Source of the DNA: Massilia sp. erpn
Lineage (GTDB): Bacteria; Pseudomonadota; Gammaproteobacteria; Burkholderiales; Burkholderiaceae_D
NCBI RefSeq assembly: GCF_024400215.1
Contig: NZ_CP053748.1
Span: forward strand, 186,001-250,000
Length of the DNA stretch: 64,000 bases
Reading direction: 5' to 3'
The notes under the pieces were generated by a model. It saw only the letters and a program-made list of their open reading frames with translations, did not search any database and was not told the DNA's origin. Every line of letters starts with the position of its first letter. Within the stretch, counting starts at the first letter, position 1. A program made the position numbers and the translations under genes. Shown piece by piece: positions 15,137-24,481 of the stretch.

Positions 15137-16915
15137 TCAGGAATGTTCGTCGCAGCGTGCGTCGCCATCATCGTCGGCGAGTTCGCGTTCGTACTGCTCA
15201 AAGGTGCCGAATTTGCGTTCGACTTCTTTCGGATCGAGCAGGCCGTGCGCGACGTGGTACATTGCGACCTCCAAGGCGCTCTTGCCGGTCGAATCGGGCT
15301 GGTCGAAACCAGCCCGGCGTTGACTGCGGATATAGCGCTTCAACTCCAGGTTCTTCGCATCCCGGAACAGCAGCAGCATCCTTGGCGTCGGCTCAATCAT
15401 TTCCGCCACCATAAGCCGCCCCTTGGTGCCGGCCAGCTCCGGCAGATCCTTGCGCAGGCATGCCTCGCACCCGGCCTCGTTTTCCGCCTTGATCCGGCTG
15501 CGCTCGATCTGGAACAGGCGCTCGATACGGGCCAGGTAGGCATCGTCATAGGCTTCCGTCGCCGCCTTTTTGCAAGTGCACAGCTTCGGCACCAGCGCCT
15601 GGTATACAAGCAAGGTCAGAAAGCCGGGCGTGGCAATCACATCACGCGGGATGCCCAGTTCGCTGGAGGAAAGACGCAGCGAAATAATGTCGGTGGCCGA
15701 GGGAGCGTGGATCGTGGAGAAGGCCCGATGACCGGACTCGGCAATATCACGGAAAAGCGCGGCGCTTTCCCTGTCTCGAATCTCCGCGATCATGACCGCG
15801 TCCGGGTCCATCCGCTTGGTTTGCCGCTTGGCCGCGAGGAAGGGGTCCTCGTCATCGCTGGTCAGGGAGCGCGAGACGGAAAACTGGTCTGAATTGGGAA
15901 TCAGGTTTTCGACCGGATCTTCAACCGTCATGATCTCCATCCAGTCCGGCAAGGAGGCGAGAACCGACTGCAGCGAAGTCGACTTACCCGAGTTCACCAC
16001 TCCGCTAATGAGGATGCCGCCGCCCAGGCGCGAAATGGCGCGGGACCAGATCGCCAGCTGCGGCGCCAGGTAGCCCAGCTCGGCCAGGGTGCGGATGTTT
16101 TGTTCGCTGTCCTGAATAATGACCCGCATCACGACCTTCGTGCCCCGCGCCGTCTTGTTCGAAGCCCAACGGAACTGCAGCTTGGTGCCCTTGATGGTTG
16201 CGGCGACCTGGCACTGCTGTGGTGCATTTTCGTTAAAGATGTTCTCGCTGCCGGACTGGCCATGCATGTTGTACACATAGGCGGTCATGTCCAGCAGGCG
16301 ATCGGTGCTCAAGGTGAACTCCCGCGGCTTGGTCAGCCTGCCATCGATACGGAACATGATCTGGGAAGTCGGCTGGTTGCGGTTGATCCGGATGTGGATA
16401 TCGGACGCGCCATTGTCGAGCGCGAAGACGGCTGCGCTCTGGAACAAACCCCACAGGGCGCTATCGTGTTTCTTGGCATCGCTGCCTTTGCCGCTCTTGC
16501 GGTTGGCATTGATACCGTCGCGGGCCAGTTCGTCCATGACCGAGGGCGAGGCGACGTAATACGCCGTTTGCGCCATCGTCCAATGCTTGCCCTGCAGGGA
16601 AGCCAGCAGCGCTTCGGTGATATCGGAATTCAACTCGCTCTGGAGCAGCACCAAGGCAAAGCGTTTGGGCTCCTCTTCGGTGCTGACGTCGATCGGGCAC
16701 ACGCGATGCTTCAGCGACAAGGACAGCATGACGACGTCGTAGAGTTTGCGCGAGAACACCGGCAGATCATCTGGATGTTCGACCGTGACCGGGTGGTCGC
16801 CCAAGTCCTTAATCGGTGTTACCGTGGCCAGCGCCGCGGGCGCTGAAGCCAGGAATGGCAGTGCGGCTGCCGGTGGCGTGACAGGTTCGGATTTGGGCCA
16901 GCTGAACGTAGACAT
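15137..16915 (-). CDS. pilQ: PilQ, thin-pilus assembly ATPase (GspE family)
   Basis: 592 residues. Walker A GVVNSGKST at about 305-312, Asp box MTVEDPVE, Walker B DAVMIAEIRD, and a His box near SGHRAFSTIHAPSATD. A late cysteine cluster (CTCKK ... CEACLRK) fits the GspE zinc motif. Note that PilQ is the ATPase in the R64 naming, not the secretin. It powers pilin polymerisation. Upstream gene is pilP, 55 bases away. Confidence 0.9.
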   Translation of the reverse strand: MSTFSWPKSEPVTPPAAALPFLASAPAALATVTPIKDLGDHPVTVEHPDDLPVFSRKLYDVVMLSLSLKHRVCPIDVSTEEEPKRFALVLLQSELNSDITEALLASLQGKHWTMAQTAYYVASPSVMDELARDGINANRKSGKGSDAKKHDSALWGLFQSAAVFALDNGASDIHIRINRNQPTSQIMFRIDGRLTKPREFTLSTDRLLDMTAYVYNMHGQSGSENIFNENAPQQCQVAATIKGTKLQFRWASNKTARGTKVVMRVIIQDSEQNIRTLAELGYLAPQLAIWSRAISRLGGGILISGVVNSGKSTSLQSVLASLPDWMEIMTVEDPVENLIPNSDQFSVSRSLTSDDEDPFLAAKRQTKRMDPDAVMIAEIRDRESAALFRDIAESGHRAFSTIHAPSATDIISLRLSSSELGIPRDVIATPGFLTLLVYQALVPKLCTCKKAATEAYDDAYLARIERLFQIERSRIKAENEAGCEACLRKDLPELAGTKGRLMVAEMIEPTPRMLLLFRDAKNLELKRYIRSQRRAGFDQPDSTGKSALEVAMYHVAHGLLDPKEVERKFGTFEQYERELADDDGDARCDEHS

Positions 16916-16970
16916 GGTGATGGATTTCGATGCGTTGTAGATGCGCTGCCGTCAGGCAATACGCTCCTGT

Positions 16971-17414
16971 TTAATGCGCAGCCAGCGGGGCGAACACGAT
17001 CATTTTTTGCGGTTCGGCTGCGCTCTGCTTCTTGCCGCTTTTCTTCGGCGCAACCAGCTTGCTCAGTTCGATACCATGCGGCGTGACCGCTGTCACCGTA
17101 TAGCCCTGCACCGGAGTGCCGTTGCGCACGGTGTAGGTGCGCCCCCCCATGGACAACTGGCCCTCGTAAAAGGTGGCGCTCGTGCCGTACACCGCCAGGG
17201 TTTCGGTCGGGTACACGATCTTCTGCGCCGGCGGCGCAATCACGATCGGAACTGGTGGCGGCGCGTTTGGATTCGGCTTCGACAGTTCGTCCGTCATCTT
17301 CTTGACCATGATGCGTTCTTCGAGATCGAGAACGTCGCCCACCCTTACTTGCTCCTGCGCATGAGTAATGGCCGGGATGGCGAAAAACGAAAAGAGGAGA
17401 AAGAAACGTTTCAT
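16971..17414 (-). CDS. pilP: PilP, thin-pilus biogenesis protein
   Basis: 147 residues with signal peptide ending THAQ. Conserved parts include QVRVGDVLDLEERIMVKKM and a late TYTVRNGTPVQGYTVTAVTPHGIEL, the GTPV-type region found in R64-type PilP. It is thought to be a periplasmic alignment protein between inner-membrane PilO and outer-membrane PilN. The position between pilO and pilQ supports the call. Confidence 0.8.
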   Translation of the reverse strand: MKRFFLLFSFFAIPAITHAQEQVRVGDVLDLEERIMVKKMTDELSKPNPNAPPPVPIVIAPPAQKIVYPTETLAVYGTSATFYEGQLSMGGRTYTVRNGTPVQGYTVTAVTPHGIELSKLVAPKKSGKKQSAAEPQKMIVFAPLAAH

Positions 17415-17426
17415 TGTTTTTAGTCG

Positions 17427-18710
17427 TCAGTGAGGTTTCGAAAAAATCCGGCCGGACACGGTGACCATCGCCAGCGACTGCCGCAGTTCGTAGGCAGGCT
17501 TGTCGCTGAAGGTCACCACAATCCTTGAAACCGTGGCATACGCGGGGAAGGCCGCCAGCCCCTTCACGCTGCGCAGCGGCCCGACGAACTCCCAATTCGC
17601 CGCGCCAATCGGCGGTGCTGCCAACTCCCCGAGCACGGCGCTGGCTGGCAGCGCAAAGGGCTGGTGCTCTTCCAGCTTGGGCTTGCCGAACATGGCGAGC
17701 CGTTGCAGCGCAGAACCGAACTCGATGGTTTCCTCGCGCTGGCCCTGCGCCGCGTCGATCACCTTGCCCTGCGCCAGCAGTGCTGCCGACTTGTATTGCT
17801 TGGTCGCCTTGATCAAGTCGCCGGCAAACTCAATGCTGTCGAAGCTCTTCCCGGCGGCATCCACGAAGGTCTTGTTGGTTGCCGCGCTATGCTGGCGCCG
17901 CGCGTATTCGAAGGTGCACACCAGCAGCTTTTCGATGGACACGTTGCAGCTGGCCTTGGTGAGCGGCCAGCCCCCGTTGGTCAGCCCCATGCCCTGGATC
18001 GGTGCCAGGATTTCGGCAACCGACCGGGCCGGCAAGGCCGCATCATTCCTGCGGGCCGCCAATTCTTCGGCGTACAGGGTCTGGGACGATTTCTGCGCCG
18101 CCAGTGCAAGGCGCTGTGCCTCCGCAGCGCGGTACTGCTGGTAGGTGTGGACCGAATAGGCGACGACGGCGATGGCCACCGCGCCAGCGCCCATGGCAGC
18201 CAGCGGGTTGACGAACGCACTCTTGACACGGCGCAGCTGGGCCGTGTTGTCGATGCTCCCGACCAGGTCCGCCATGGAAACGTGCTCGATGCCCGCGATC
18301 CGGGCGTCACCATACAAATTGAAGGAAGCGGCACCACACAGTTCCTTGAACGAACTGAGCAGCGCATCCAGCGCCGCCCTGTCCGCCACCACGGCGTCGA
18401 AGCCGCTACGCGGCCGGCCCTGGTGCAGGCCGCAGGCGATGTAAGTGCCGTTCGGGACTTCCAGTACGAGCATGAGGTTCTGCTCGTCCGGGTAACGGTG
18501 CTGCAGCACGATGGCCCCCGAATACAAGGGCATCCGCAGCTTCTCTTCACGGTCCGCTACGTTCAGCACGCCGTAATAGAAGGCCTTGTCCTGCGTCCAG
18601 ACATAGCGCGACTTGCCTGTCCTGGCCTTGCTGTGTACGTCGGCATCGGACAGCAAGGCTTCCCACTGCATGCCGAAGACGAGGCGCTTGCCATTTACAT
18701 CGAAAATCAT
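17427..18710 (-). CDS. pilO: PilO2-type inner-membrane pilus assembly protein
   Basis: 427 residues. The N-terminal cytoplasmic part (ILVFG-like start, FYYGVLN, QHRYP) is followed by one membrane helix near residue 165 (PLAAMGAGAVAIAVVAYSV) and a periplasmic region with a coiled-coil-like stretch. This matches the PilO2 family of type IVB pilus operons by length, layout and position between pilN and pilP. It likely links the cytoplasmic ATPase complex to the secretin. Confidence 0.8.
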   Translation of the reverse strand: MIFDVNGKRLVFGMQWEALLSDADVHSKARTGKSRYVWTQDKAFYYGVLNVADREEKLRMPLYSGAIVLQHRYPDEQNLMLVLEVPNGTYIACGLHQGRPRSGFDAVVADRAALDALLSSFKELCGAASFNLYGDARIAGIEHVSMADLVGSIDNTAQLRRVKSAFVNPLAAMGAGAVAIAVVAYSVHTYQQYRAAEAQRLALAAQKSSQTLYAEELAARRNDAALPARSVAEILAPIQGMGLTNGGWPLTKASCNVSIEKLLVCTFEYARRQHSAATNKTFVDAAGKSFDSIEFAGDLIKATKQYKSAALLAQGKVIDAAQGQREETIEFGSALQRLAMFGKPKLEEHQPFALPASAVLGELAAPPIGAANWEFVGPLRSVKGLAAFPAYATVSRIVVTFSDKPAYELRQSLAMVTVSGRIFSKPH

Positions 18711-18717
18711 CGGCGCC

Positions 18718-20490
18718 TCAATCGCTGCTGCCGTCGACCACTTCCGCAGTCATCAGGACGATGGTGGTCGAACGGCTTTCGGAGGCGCGCAGGGCGCCGC
18801 CGGCGATGACCGGCAGGTGCGCGCCGAGGGTGCGCTTATCGTACTGGTTCGACTTGGTGTCGAAACCGGTCAGCAGGATTGTCTGGCCGTTGCGGATCGG
18901 CACCACTTGCGACGAACCTTCGCCATCCTTGTTCGGCAATTGCACCGACTGGGCGCTGGCGCCGCTGCCCGAGGTGAAAGTCACCAGGCTCTTGAGCGTA
19001 CTCTGGTCGAGCGCAATATTGACCGTGATGGTATCGCGGTTGACCTCGGGAACCAGGAACAGCTTCAGGCCGACCGTATCCTGCGCCGTTGTAATGCCGG
19101 GCGTGCCGCCGGTACCGCCAGTTGTCGCCGCTGCCGGCGTGGTCGATGCGACGTAGGAGAAGGTGTTGCGCACGCTGTAGGTGACGCCGCGGCGGTTCCG
19201 CGTGGACAGCGGGATCTCGTTCGATACCTCGACGTCGCCGATGTCCTGCAAGGCCGTGATCATCGCGGAACTGCCCGCGGCCGATCCGGAATAGACCTGG
19301 GCGCGGATCATGCCGGTGCCGGTCGAGCTCAGACTGCTTGGCGAACCATACGTCATCCGGAAATCGGGCAGATTTTGCAGGGCGCGCGCCACCACGGCCG
19401 ACATATCGAGACCGGTTTCGCCATTGTTCTTCGAGCTGACCTTGATGGTCTGCATGCGCATGCGCACGATCCGCGAGAGCGACTTGATCCCGTTCCGGAT
19501 AATCTCGTCGGCCGCATCCACGGCGTCCGGCGTATCGGTGAGCGTGATCGCGCCGGTGGCCGGGTTGGCGAATGCCTGGCCCGAACGCGTCATGACGGTC
19601 TCGAGACTCTCGCGCATGGAATTCAGTTCCACCAAATCCTTTAACTCGTCGCCGACCGGCGAGGCCGTGTTGCGGCTGGTCAGCACGTTCTGGTTGGTCG
19701 AGGAGGTGGTCTCGCCTTCCAGGGCAGACTTGTAGCTTGCCTTGGACACCATGAACGGCGTTTCCCAGGTCTTCGTGATCATCCGGTAAAAGCGGATGCT
19801 GTTGGATACATCGTCATATTTCCAGCGGATACCGAGCTTGGTCGAGATGATGTCGAGCACCTGCGACAGCGGTGCGTTCACACGCGGGAAATCAAAACCG
19901 TTGGCCGAATCGGGCGGACGCTGGGCCTTGCCGGCGCCGCCGGTGACGACCGCTGCCTTGCCGTACGCCGATGGCAGCGGCAGCGGGACCGGTGCCACGG
20001 CAGGCATGACGGGCATGCCGACCGGCATCGCGGCGAAAGCTGCCTGACCATTGTTCGCGGCACCACCGGCACCGCTATCCTTGACGGCCTTGCGCTGTAG
20101 CGCAGCGCTGTCGAGGTAGACGTCAGGGTTGATCGTCACCACCATCCCGGTGGCCAGCATGATGCGTTCGGCCGCGGCGCTCAGGCTCACCCATGGGTCG
20201 CCATCGAACATCATCGCGGTCTTCACATCCTTTTGCAGGGCGGGAGGCAGTGCCACCGAACGCGCGAGCGGAACCGACTTGCCGACGATCCAGGGCGCGT
20301 CCACTTCCTGCGACTTTTCATAGGCCGCCCTGGATGCCGTCGGCGCGGCGGCGCCGGCCAGGGTTTGATCCGCATTCGCCCTGGCGGTGCTGATGTGCGC
20401 CTTGATATTGCCCGTGAGCTGGGTCGATACGCAACCAGTGGCAAGCACGGCGGTCGTGAGCAGCGAAAGATGAAGGACTGGCTTTTTCAT
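18718..20490 (-). CDS. pilN: PilN, lipoprotein secretin of the thin pilus
   Basis: 590 residues with lipobox LATGCVST. A central N-domain (LDIISTKLGIRWKYDD) and a C-terminal secretin domain (VGLKLFLVPEVNRDTITVNIALDQS ... VVPIRNGQTILLTGFD) are visible. It would form the outer-membrane pore through which the thin pilus passes. Gene order pilL-pilN-pilO is preserved; pilM, present in R64, is not found. Confidence 0.88.
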   Translation of the reverse strand: MKKPVLHLSLLTTAVLATGCVSTQLTGNIKAHISTARANADQTLAGAAAPTASRAAYEKSQEVDAPWIVGKSVPLARSVALPPALQKDVKTAMMFDGDPWVSLSAAAERIMLATGMVVTINPDVYLDSAALQRKAVKDSGAGGAANNGQAAFAAMPVGMPVMPAVAPVPLPLPSAYGKAAVVTGGAGKAQRPPDSANGFDFPRVNAPLSQVLDIISTKLGIRWKYDDVSNSIRFYRMITKTWETPFMVSKASYKSALEGETTSSTNQNVLTSRNTASPVGDELKDLVELNSMRESLETVMTRSGQAFANPATGAITLTDTPDAVDAADEIIRNGIKSLSRIVRMRMQTIKVSSKNNGETGLDMSAVVARALQNLPDFRMTYGSPSSLSSTGTGMIRAQVYSGSAAGSSAMITALQDIGDVEVSNEIPLSTRNRRGVTYSVRNTFSYVASTTPAAATTGGTGGTPGITTAQDTVGLKLFLVPEVNRDTITVNIALDQSTLKSLVTFTSGSGASAQSVQLPNKDGEGSSQVVPIRNGQTILLTGFDTKSNQYDKRTLGAHLPVIAGGALRASESRSTTIVLMTAEVVDGSSD

Positions 20491-20493
20491 GGT

Positions 20494-21270
20494 TTATTCG
20501 TTCGGATTGCACTTCGTCGTTTTACGCACGACACGGATGACGTTGTTGCTGTAGAAGCAGGGCTTGGCCGGGAGGTCGCCGAATTCGGTGGCGGCCAGGA
20601 GGCGGCGCACCGCCGACCGGAAATCGTTTTCCTTGGCATCGGCCATATTGATCGGGATGTCACGCTCGATGTCCCACACCGAGGTCCAGCCCACCAGCCT
20701 TGCCCAATGCCCGATCACGGTCCGCAAATCATGTTGGGCCGGGGTCACCTGGTACACCACGACATCGGAGGCGCTCAGGATCTTCGGCTCCGTCCCCGCC
20801 GGCAGCACCAGCGGGGTTCTGGCCGCCGCGGCACCTGTGGCCGGCACGGCGGCGCGCGCCGCCGGCGCCGCGGCAGGGGCCGCCCCTGGTGCCGTGGCCG
20901 CCGCCTTCGACGACAGGGCCGCCAGCTCGTCCGTCAGGCGCTTGAGTTCGGCGTTAACATTGTGCGGCTCGACCGCCGCCGGCCGCGGCACCGGTGGCGT
21001 TCCACGCATGATCGTGATCGGCTTCCCATTCATGAAGCCGCGGATCGAAGCCGGCACGCCTTTGACGATGAAGAACTCGCCGTCCGCCGTCGCGCCGCCC
21101 ACGACCAGTCCAGGAATCGATTGCAGGAAGGTGTTCCGGCCATCGTTATAGACGTCGAATTTCTGCTGGGGGGACAATTCGGTGACGTAATAGCTGCGGT
21201 CGTTGGCAGCGTAAGCGCCGGCCGAAACGGCGGCGAGCAGCAGCGTGGCGATGATGGATGGTAGTTTCAT
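20494..21270 (-). CDS. pilL: PilL/TcpQ-domain periplasmic protein
   Basis: 258 residues with a signal peptide (LLLAAVSAGAYA). The N-terminal domain (YYVTELSPQQKFDVYNDGRNT) resembles the VirB9/TcpQ-like beta domain; an Ala/Pro linker covers about residues 110-150; the C-terminus (residues about 165-258, DLRTVIGHWARLVGWTSVWD...) is the TcpQ/PilL fold that assists the secretin. It opens the pil operon, with palindrome copy B 122 bases upstream. Confidence 0.8.
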   Translation of the reverse strand: MKLPSIIATLLLAAVSAGAYAANDRSYYVTELSPQQKFDVYNDGRNTFLQSIPGLVVGGATADGEFFIVKGVPASIRGFMNGKPITIMRGTPPVPRPAAVEPHNVNAELKRLTDELAALSSKAAATAPGAAPAAAPAARAAVPATGAAAARTPLVLPAGTEPKILSASDVVVYQVTPAQHDLRTVIGHWARLVGWTSVWDIERDIPINMADAKENDFRSAVRRLLAATEFGDLPAKPCFYSNNVIRVVRKTTKCNPNE

Positions 21271-21392
21271 ATTCGGTATGGTGTGCGGTGTTGTGATTGT
21301 CGAATAGCGCGGCCCTTGTCCACAGGCAAGAGCGTGCTTTTATCTGGGCGGATTCCATTTCGGGGTGCCGGGCCTCGCCAAAGACCGGCGGA

Positions 21393-21412
21393 CCGGGGCC
21401 ACGTGTCCCCGG
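21393..21412. promoter_or_regulatory. Palindrome copy B upstream of pilL
   Basis: CCGGGGCCAC followed by GTGTCCCCGG: the same palindrome as copy A with one changed base. It sits in the 169-base gap between virB10 and pilL, so it would serve the pil operon. Confidence 0.55.
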
Positions 21413-21439
21413 CATGCGCCGATGTCGGCCGGGAGCGGC

Positions 21440-22831
21440 TTACCTGTAGGGCAACAGCAGCATGTCCTGGTTGGCCATGAAGATGAATTCCTGCCCGGCG
21501 CCAAGTTGCAGGGTCGGCGCGATATTCTTGTTCCGCTCCATCAGCGTCTTCAGCACATCATTGAGCGTGGTCGCAAACACCGAACCGGCGGTGGCGGCCC
21601 CGCTCGCGCCGGTCGTGCCGGGCAAGGTCGTGACTGACGTGTCGGCCCGCGGCAGCATCAAGGTCGACGCGCCGATGATCAGGCTGCTGGAAAACATCTT
21701 CATGAAGTGATTGTTCACCTCCGCATCCATGCCTGACGTTCCCATCATGTCCGTCGCTGCCACCCCGGCCAGCGGAATCCAGTTGCCGTTGGGCAGTGTC
21801 AACCGCGTCATGGCCATCAGCAGCCGCTCCTGGCCGATAATGATCTGGCTGTTGTACACGCCGTTCAGCAAGCTACCCTTCGGGATCAGCACATGCTTTT
21901 GGCTGCTGTCGTACACGTCGGAACTGATGCGGGCCAGAATACGTCCCGGCAGATCGCTATTGACATTGGTCAGTAATACGGCGCGGATGACGGCGCCCTC
22001 CCCCACCAGATAGCGGCCAGCCGCATTCTGCATGGCCGCGACCGGCGTTCGGGCGCCCGCCGAGGCCGCCGCACTGGCCAGGAAATCCTGGTTCGCGCCC
22101 TTGCTCTTCGGCGCCTCCTTGGGCGCCAACGCGGCCAGCATCTGTTCCTGCATGGCTTGCTGCGAACGCGCAACCGCGGCACGCTCGCCAGCGATGTCGG
22201 CCTGCAAGTCGGCGACCACGCCCGGCAGTTTCGCCACCTCCGCCGGGCCGCCCTGGGCCAGCAGGCGCACCTGGCCGGCTTCCATTGGCGCAGCACGGAT
22301 ATCTTCCATCCGCTTCTGCTGCTCCGCCGCACGCTTCTGCACGTCCGCCATCGCCTCATCCGGCATGGCGGACGGCATCGGGGCCGCGGCGGCATAGGCG
22401 GCGGCTGGCGGGCCAGGGGCACGCTGGGCATGGCCAAAGCCGGGCGGCAACGGCCCGGAAGCGGCCGCAGCGGACGCGGGCGGCGATCCTGGCATCAGGG
22501 GAAGCACCACCGGCTGCGACTTCTCGGCGGCGGACTTCATGCTCTTCAACATCGATTCGGTTTCAATCGTCTGCTGCCGGGTATCGACCTCGACCTTCTG
22601 CGCCTCCAGACGCCCGCGTGGCTTGTCCGGCGACACGAACAGCCAGATCAAGGTTCCGCCGAAAAAGATGGGGACGGTCCACTTCGTCAAGGACTTGAGC
22701 AAATTGCGTGGCGGCGCGGACGCCGCGATGTCGTTCGCATTCTCCGCCGCGGCGCGCCGCAGGTCCGGAGCGTGTCCGTGTTCGCCTTCCGGCTCGAGCT
22801 TCGGCAGTTCTTGGAATGGATCTTTGGCCAT
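21440..22831 (-). CDS. virB10: VirB10/TrbI, T4SS core-complex protein
   Basis: 463 residues: cytoplasmic N-terminus, one membrane helix (about 52-67, TVPIFFGGTLIWLFV), a long Pro/Ala periplasmic stretch with coiled-coil (180-260), and the C-terminal beta-barrel domain with AVLLTNVNSDLPGRILARIS, LIPKGSLLNGVYNS and LPNGNWIPLAG, typical of VirB10. It bridges both membranes and senses ATP use by the cytoplasmic ATPases. Last gene of the T4SS operon, three bases past virB9. Confidence 0.92.
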   Translation of the reverse strand: MAKDPFQELPKLEPEGEHGHAPDLRRAAAENANDIAASAPPRNLLKSLTKWTVPIFFGGTLIWLFVSPDKPRGRLEAQKVEVDTRQQTIETESMLKSMKSAAEKSQPVVLPLMPGSPPASAAAASGPLPPGFGHAQRAPGPPAAAYAAAAPMPSAMPDEAMADVQKRAAEQQKRMEDIRAAPMEAGQVRLLAQGGPAEVAKLPGVVADLQADIAGERAAVARSQQAMQEQMLAALAPKEAPKSKGANQDFLASAAASAGARTPVAAMQNAAGRYLVGEGAVIRAVLLTNVNSDLPGRILARISSDVYDSSQKHVLIPKGSLLNGVYNSQIIIGQERLLMAMTRLTLPNGNWIPLAGVAATDMMGTSGMDAEVNNHFMKMFSSSLIIGASTLMLPRADTSVTTLPGTTGASGAATAGSVFATTLNDVLKTLMERNKNIAPTLQLGAGQEFIFMANQDMLLLPYR

Positions 22832-22834
22832 TGC

Positions 22835-23644
22835 TTACCACCTCGAGCGAGGGTTTGGGATGCCGCGCCTGGTCACACGCACCTCGGCTGCGCCCAGCTT
22901 CAGCAGCAAGCGCTGCGCATAGCGTTCGACGACGATCATGCGTCCCTTCACCTGGTAGTTGATGAGCGAAGGATGGTTGTCTTCGTCCAGCAGGAAGACG
23001 GCCGGGCTGTCCTGGGTATCCGGCATGACGAGGAAGGTGAACTGTCCGTTGGAGTACACCGCCGTCGGCTTAAAGCGCGCATTGCCCTCGATGTCGAAAG
23101 CGAAGTCGAGCGTGGCTGGGTCGATATTCGGCGCAACGACCTGGTCGGCCAGGCGGACTTTCTCCGCTTCGGCCGCACCGGCTTCCGCCTCCTTGCGCAA
23201 CCTGATTTCCAGCTCGCGGTCCGGGTAGAGAAAACTGACTTTCTGGTATTGCTCGCCCGCCGCCTTTCCAGCGACCAGCTGGAACTGGTAAGTGCGCTTG
23301 TTGGTGACCAGCGTCATCGACGTTTCGAGGTCGTGGCGCAAGGGTTTGATGTAGAGGTTGCGCGGCCCGCCGCTCACGCGCCACTGCAGCGAATCGCCGA
23401 CCACCGGGGTTTCGATCACGCCTTCGTCCTCCGCCAGCTGGATATGGGTATGCATTTCGGGCAGCGTCAGCAGCCGGAAGATGATATCCGGCGAATAGTT
23501 GTAGGTAACGATACGGTTTTCCTTCGGTGCCGGGGTCGCTTTTGCGGCCTCATCAGCAACCGGCGCCGCGCGCTTCGGCGCCGCGGCACCCGCGACGCCC
23601 GCGCAGGCCAATGCCATGCATACAGCAATCTTGGCGATTCTCAT
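22835..23644 (-). CDS. virB9: VirB9/TrbG, T4SS outer-membrane core protein
   Basis: 269 residues, signal peptide ending VAGAA. N-terminal domain carries RIVTYNYSPDIIFRLLTLPEMHTHIQL (the usual YxPxxVxxLxxxxGxxTxIxL pattern) and the C-terminal beta-sandwich has TAVYSNGQFTFLVMP and the RMIVVERYAQRLLLKLG end. It forms the core ring with VirB10. Start overlaps the virB8 stop by four bases (ATGA). Confidence 0.92.
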   Translation of the reverse strand: MRIAKIAVCMALACAGVAGAAAPKRAAPVADEAAKATPAPKENRIVTYNYSPDIIFRLLTLPEMHTHIQLAEDEGVIETPVVGDSLQWRVSGGPRNLYIKPLRHDLETSMTLVTNKRTYQFQLVAGKAAGEQYQKVSFLYPDRELEIRLRKEAEAGAAEAEKVRLADQVVAPNIDPATLDFAFDIEGNARFKPTAVYSNGQFTFLVMPDTQDSPAVFLLDEDNHPSLINYQVKGRMIVVERYAQRLLLKLGAAEVRVTRRGIPNPRSRW

Positions 23645-24357
23645 TTCGAAACACTTTCCTCTGTCGGATTGAAGCTGGTGATGAACAGGCCGGCCGGGTT
23701 CTTCATCACTTCTGAGCGGGTACGCGGCTTGATGCGGGTGAAGGTCACCGTCATGGCGTACGTGGTGATTCTTGGTGCCGCTTCGGGGCTCAGCCGCGTA
23801 ATGGTGCGGAAGCGCACCAGACGCACGTCGTCCTTCACCTTGTTCATGCTGACGAACTCGTAGATGCGGCTGTAGCCCGGGTTGTCATGCAGCGAGGCCA
23901 GGGGATTGTCGTTCTTGCGCAGCTCCTGCATCTGCACCTTCGCCATGCCGACGGCCTGCTCCGCCGATTCCGCGAAGGTGTTTTCGATCGTCGCGCGGTT
24001 CACGTCCCAGGTCTTGCTGGCCCACTGGTTGACGAAGTAGTCGATGGCGTCATCGTCCGGCGTCCAGGTGCCGACCGGCGTACCATCCGCGACGAGACGG
24101 CCCTTATCGACCTGGTTGACGACGTAGGTCTCAACCGTTTTCAAGGGCAGGAAACCATTCCAGGCGATGCCTTGAACGACGTGACCGGCTGCCAGCAAGA
24201 TGGCAATGAAAAACAGGCGGTTGTTCTCGATGCGCTTTTTGGCGCCGCGCTCGAAGAATTCCAGCTCGGCAGCCTGGCGGGTCGGACCCGGGGCGAAATC
24301 CGGAGGGGCGTTCGGCGTGGGCGCCGTCTTTTGGTGGGGAGGCAGAGAGTTTTGCAT
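23641..24357 (-). CDS. virB8: VirB8/TrbF, inner-membrane T4SS assembly protein
   Basis: 238 residues from the ATG at 24357; the longer upstream frame runs antisense into the OmpA-lipoprotein gene and is rejected. One membrane helix near residue 45 (LFFIAILLAAGHVVQGI) and a periplasmic NTF2-like domain. VirB8 nucleates the inner-membrane complex. It lies between an intrinsic terminator-like hairpin (24427-24460) and virB9. Confidence 0.85.
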   Translation of the reverse strand: MQNSLPPHQKTAPTPNAPPDFAPGPTRQAAELEFFERGAKKRIENNRLFFIAILLAAGHVVQGIAWNGFLPLKTVETYVVNQVDKGRLVADGTPVGTWTPDDDAIDYFVNQWASKTWDVNRATIENTFAESAEQAVGMAKVQMQELRKNDNPLASLHDNPGYSRIYEFVSMNKVKDDVRLVRFRTITRLSPEAAPRITTYAMTVTFTRIKPRTRSEVMKNPAGLFITSFNPTEESVSK

Positions 24358-24426
24358 GGTTCGAGTATTTTCGCCAAGCTTGCGCCGGCCATGCCACGGA
24401 TTGCAGAACGGAAATAAGAAGGATTC

Positions 24427-24460
24427 GTAAAAGACAATCCCGCCTCCATGGGCGGGATTG
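24427..24460 (-). terminator. Hairpin between OmpA-lipoprotein gene and virB8
   Basis: Perfect 10-base stem (CAATCCCGCC) with a six-base loop, followed on the minus strand by TCTTTTA. It may end or attenuate transcription within the T4SS operon, so virB8-B9-B10 may be expressed at a lower level or from their own promoter. Confidence 0.65.
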
Positions 24461-24481
24461 CGGGGTGGCGCGGGAGCGCCG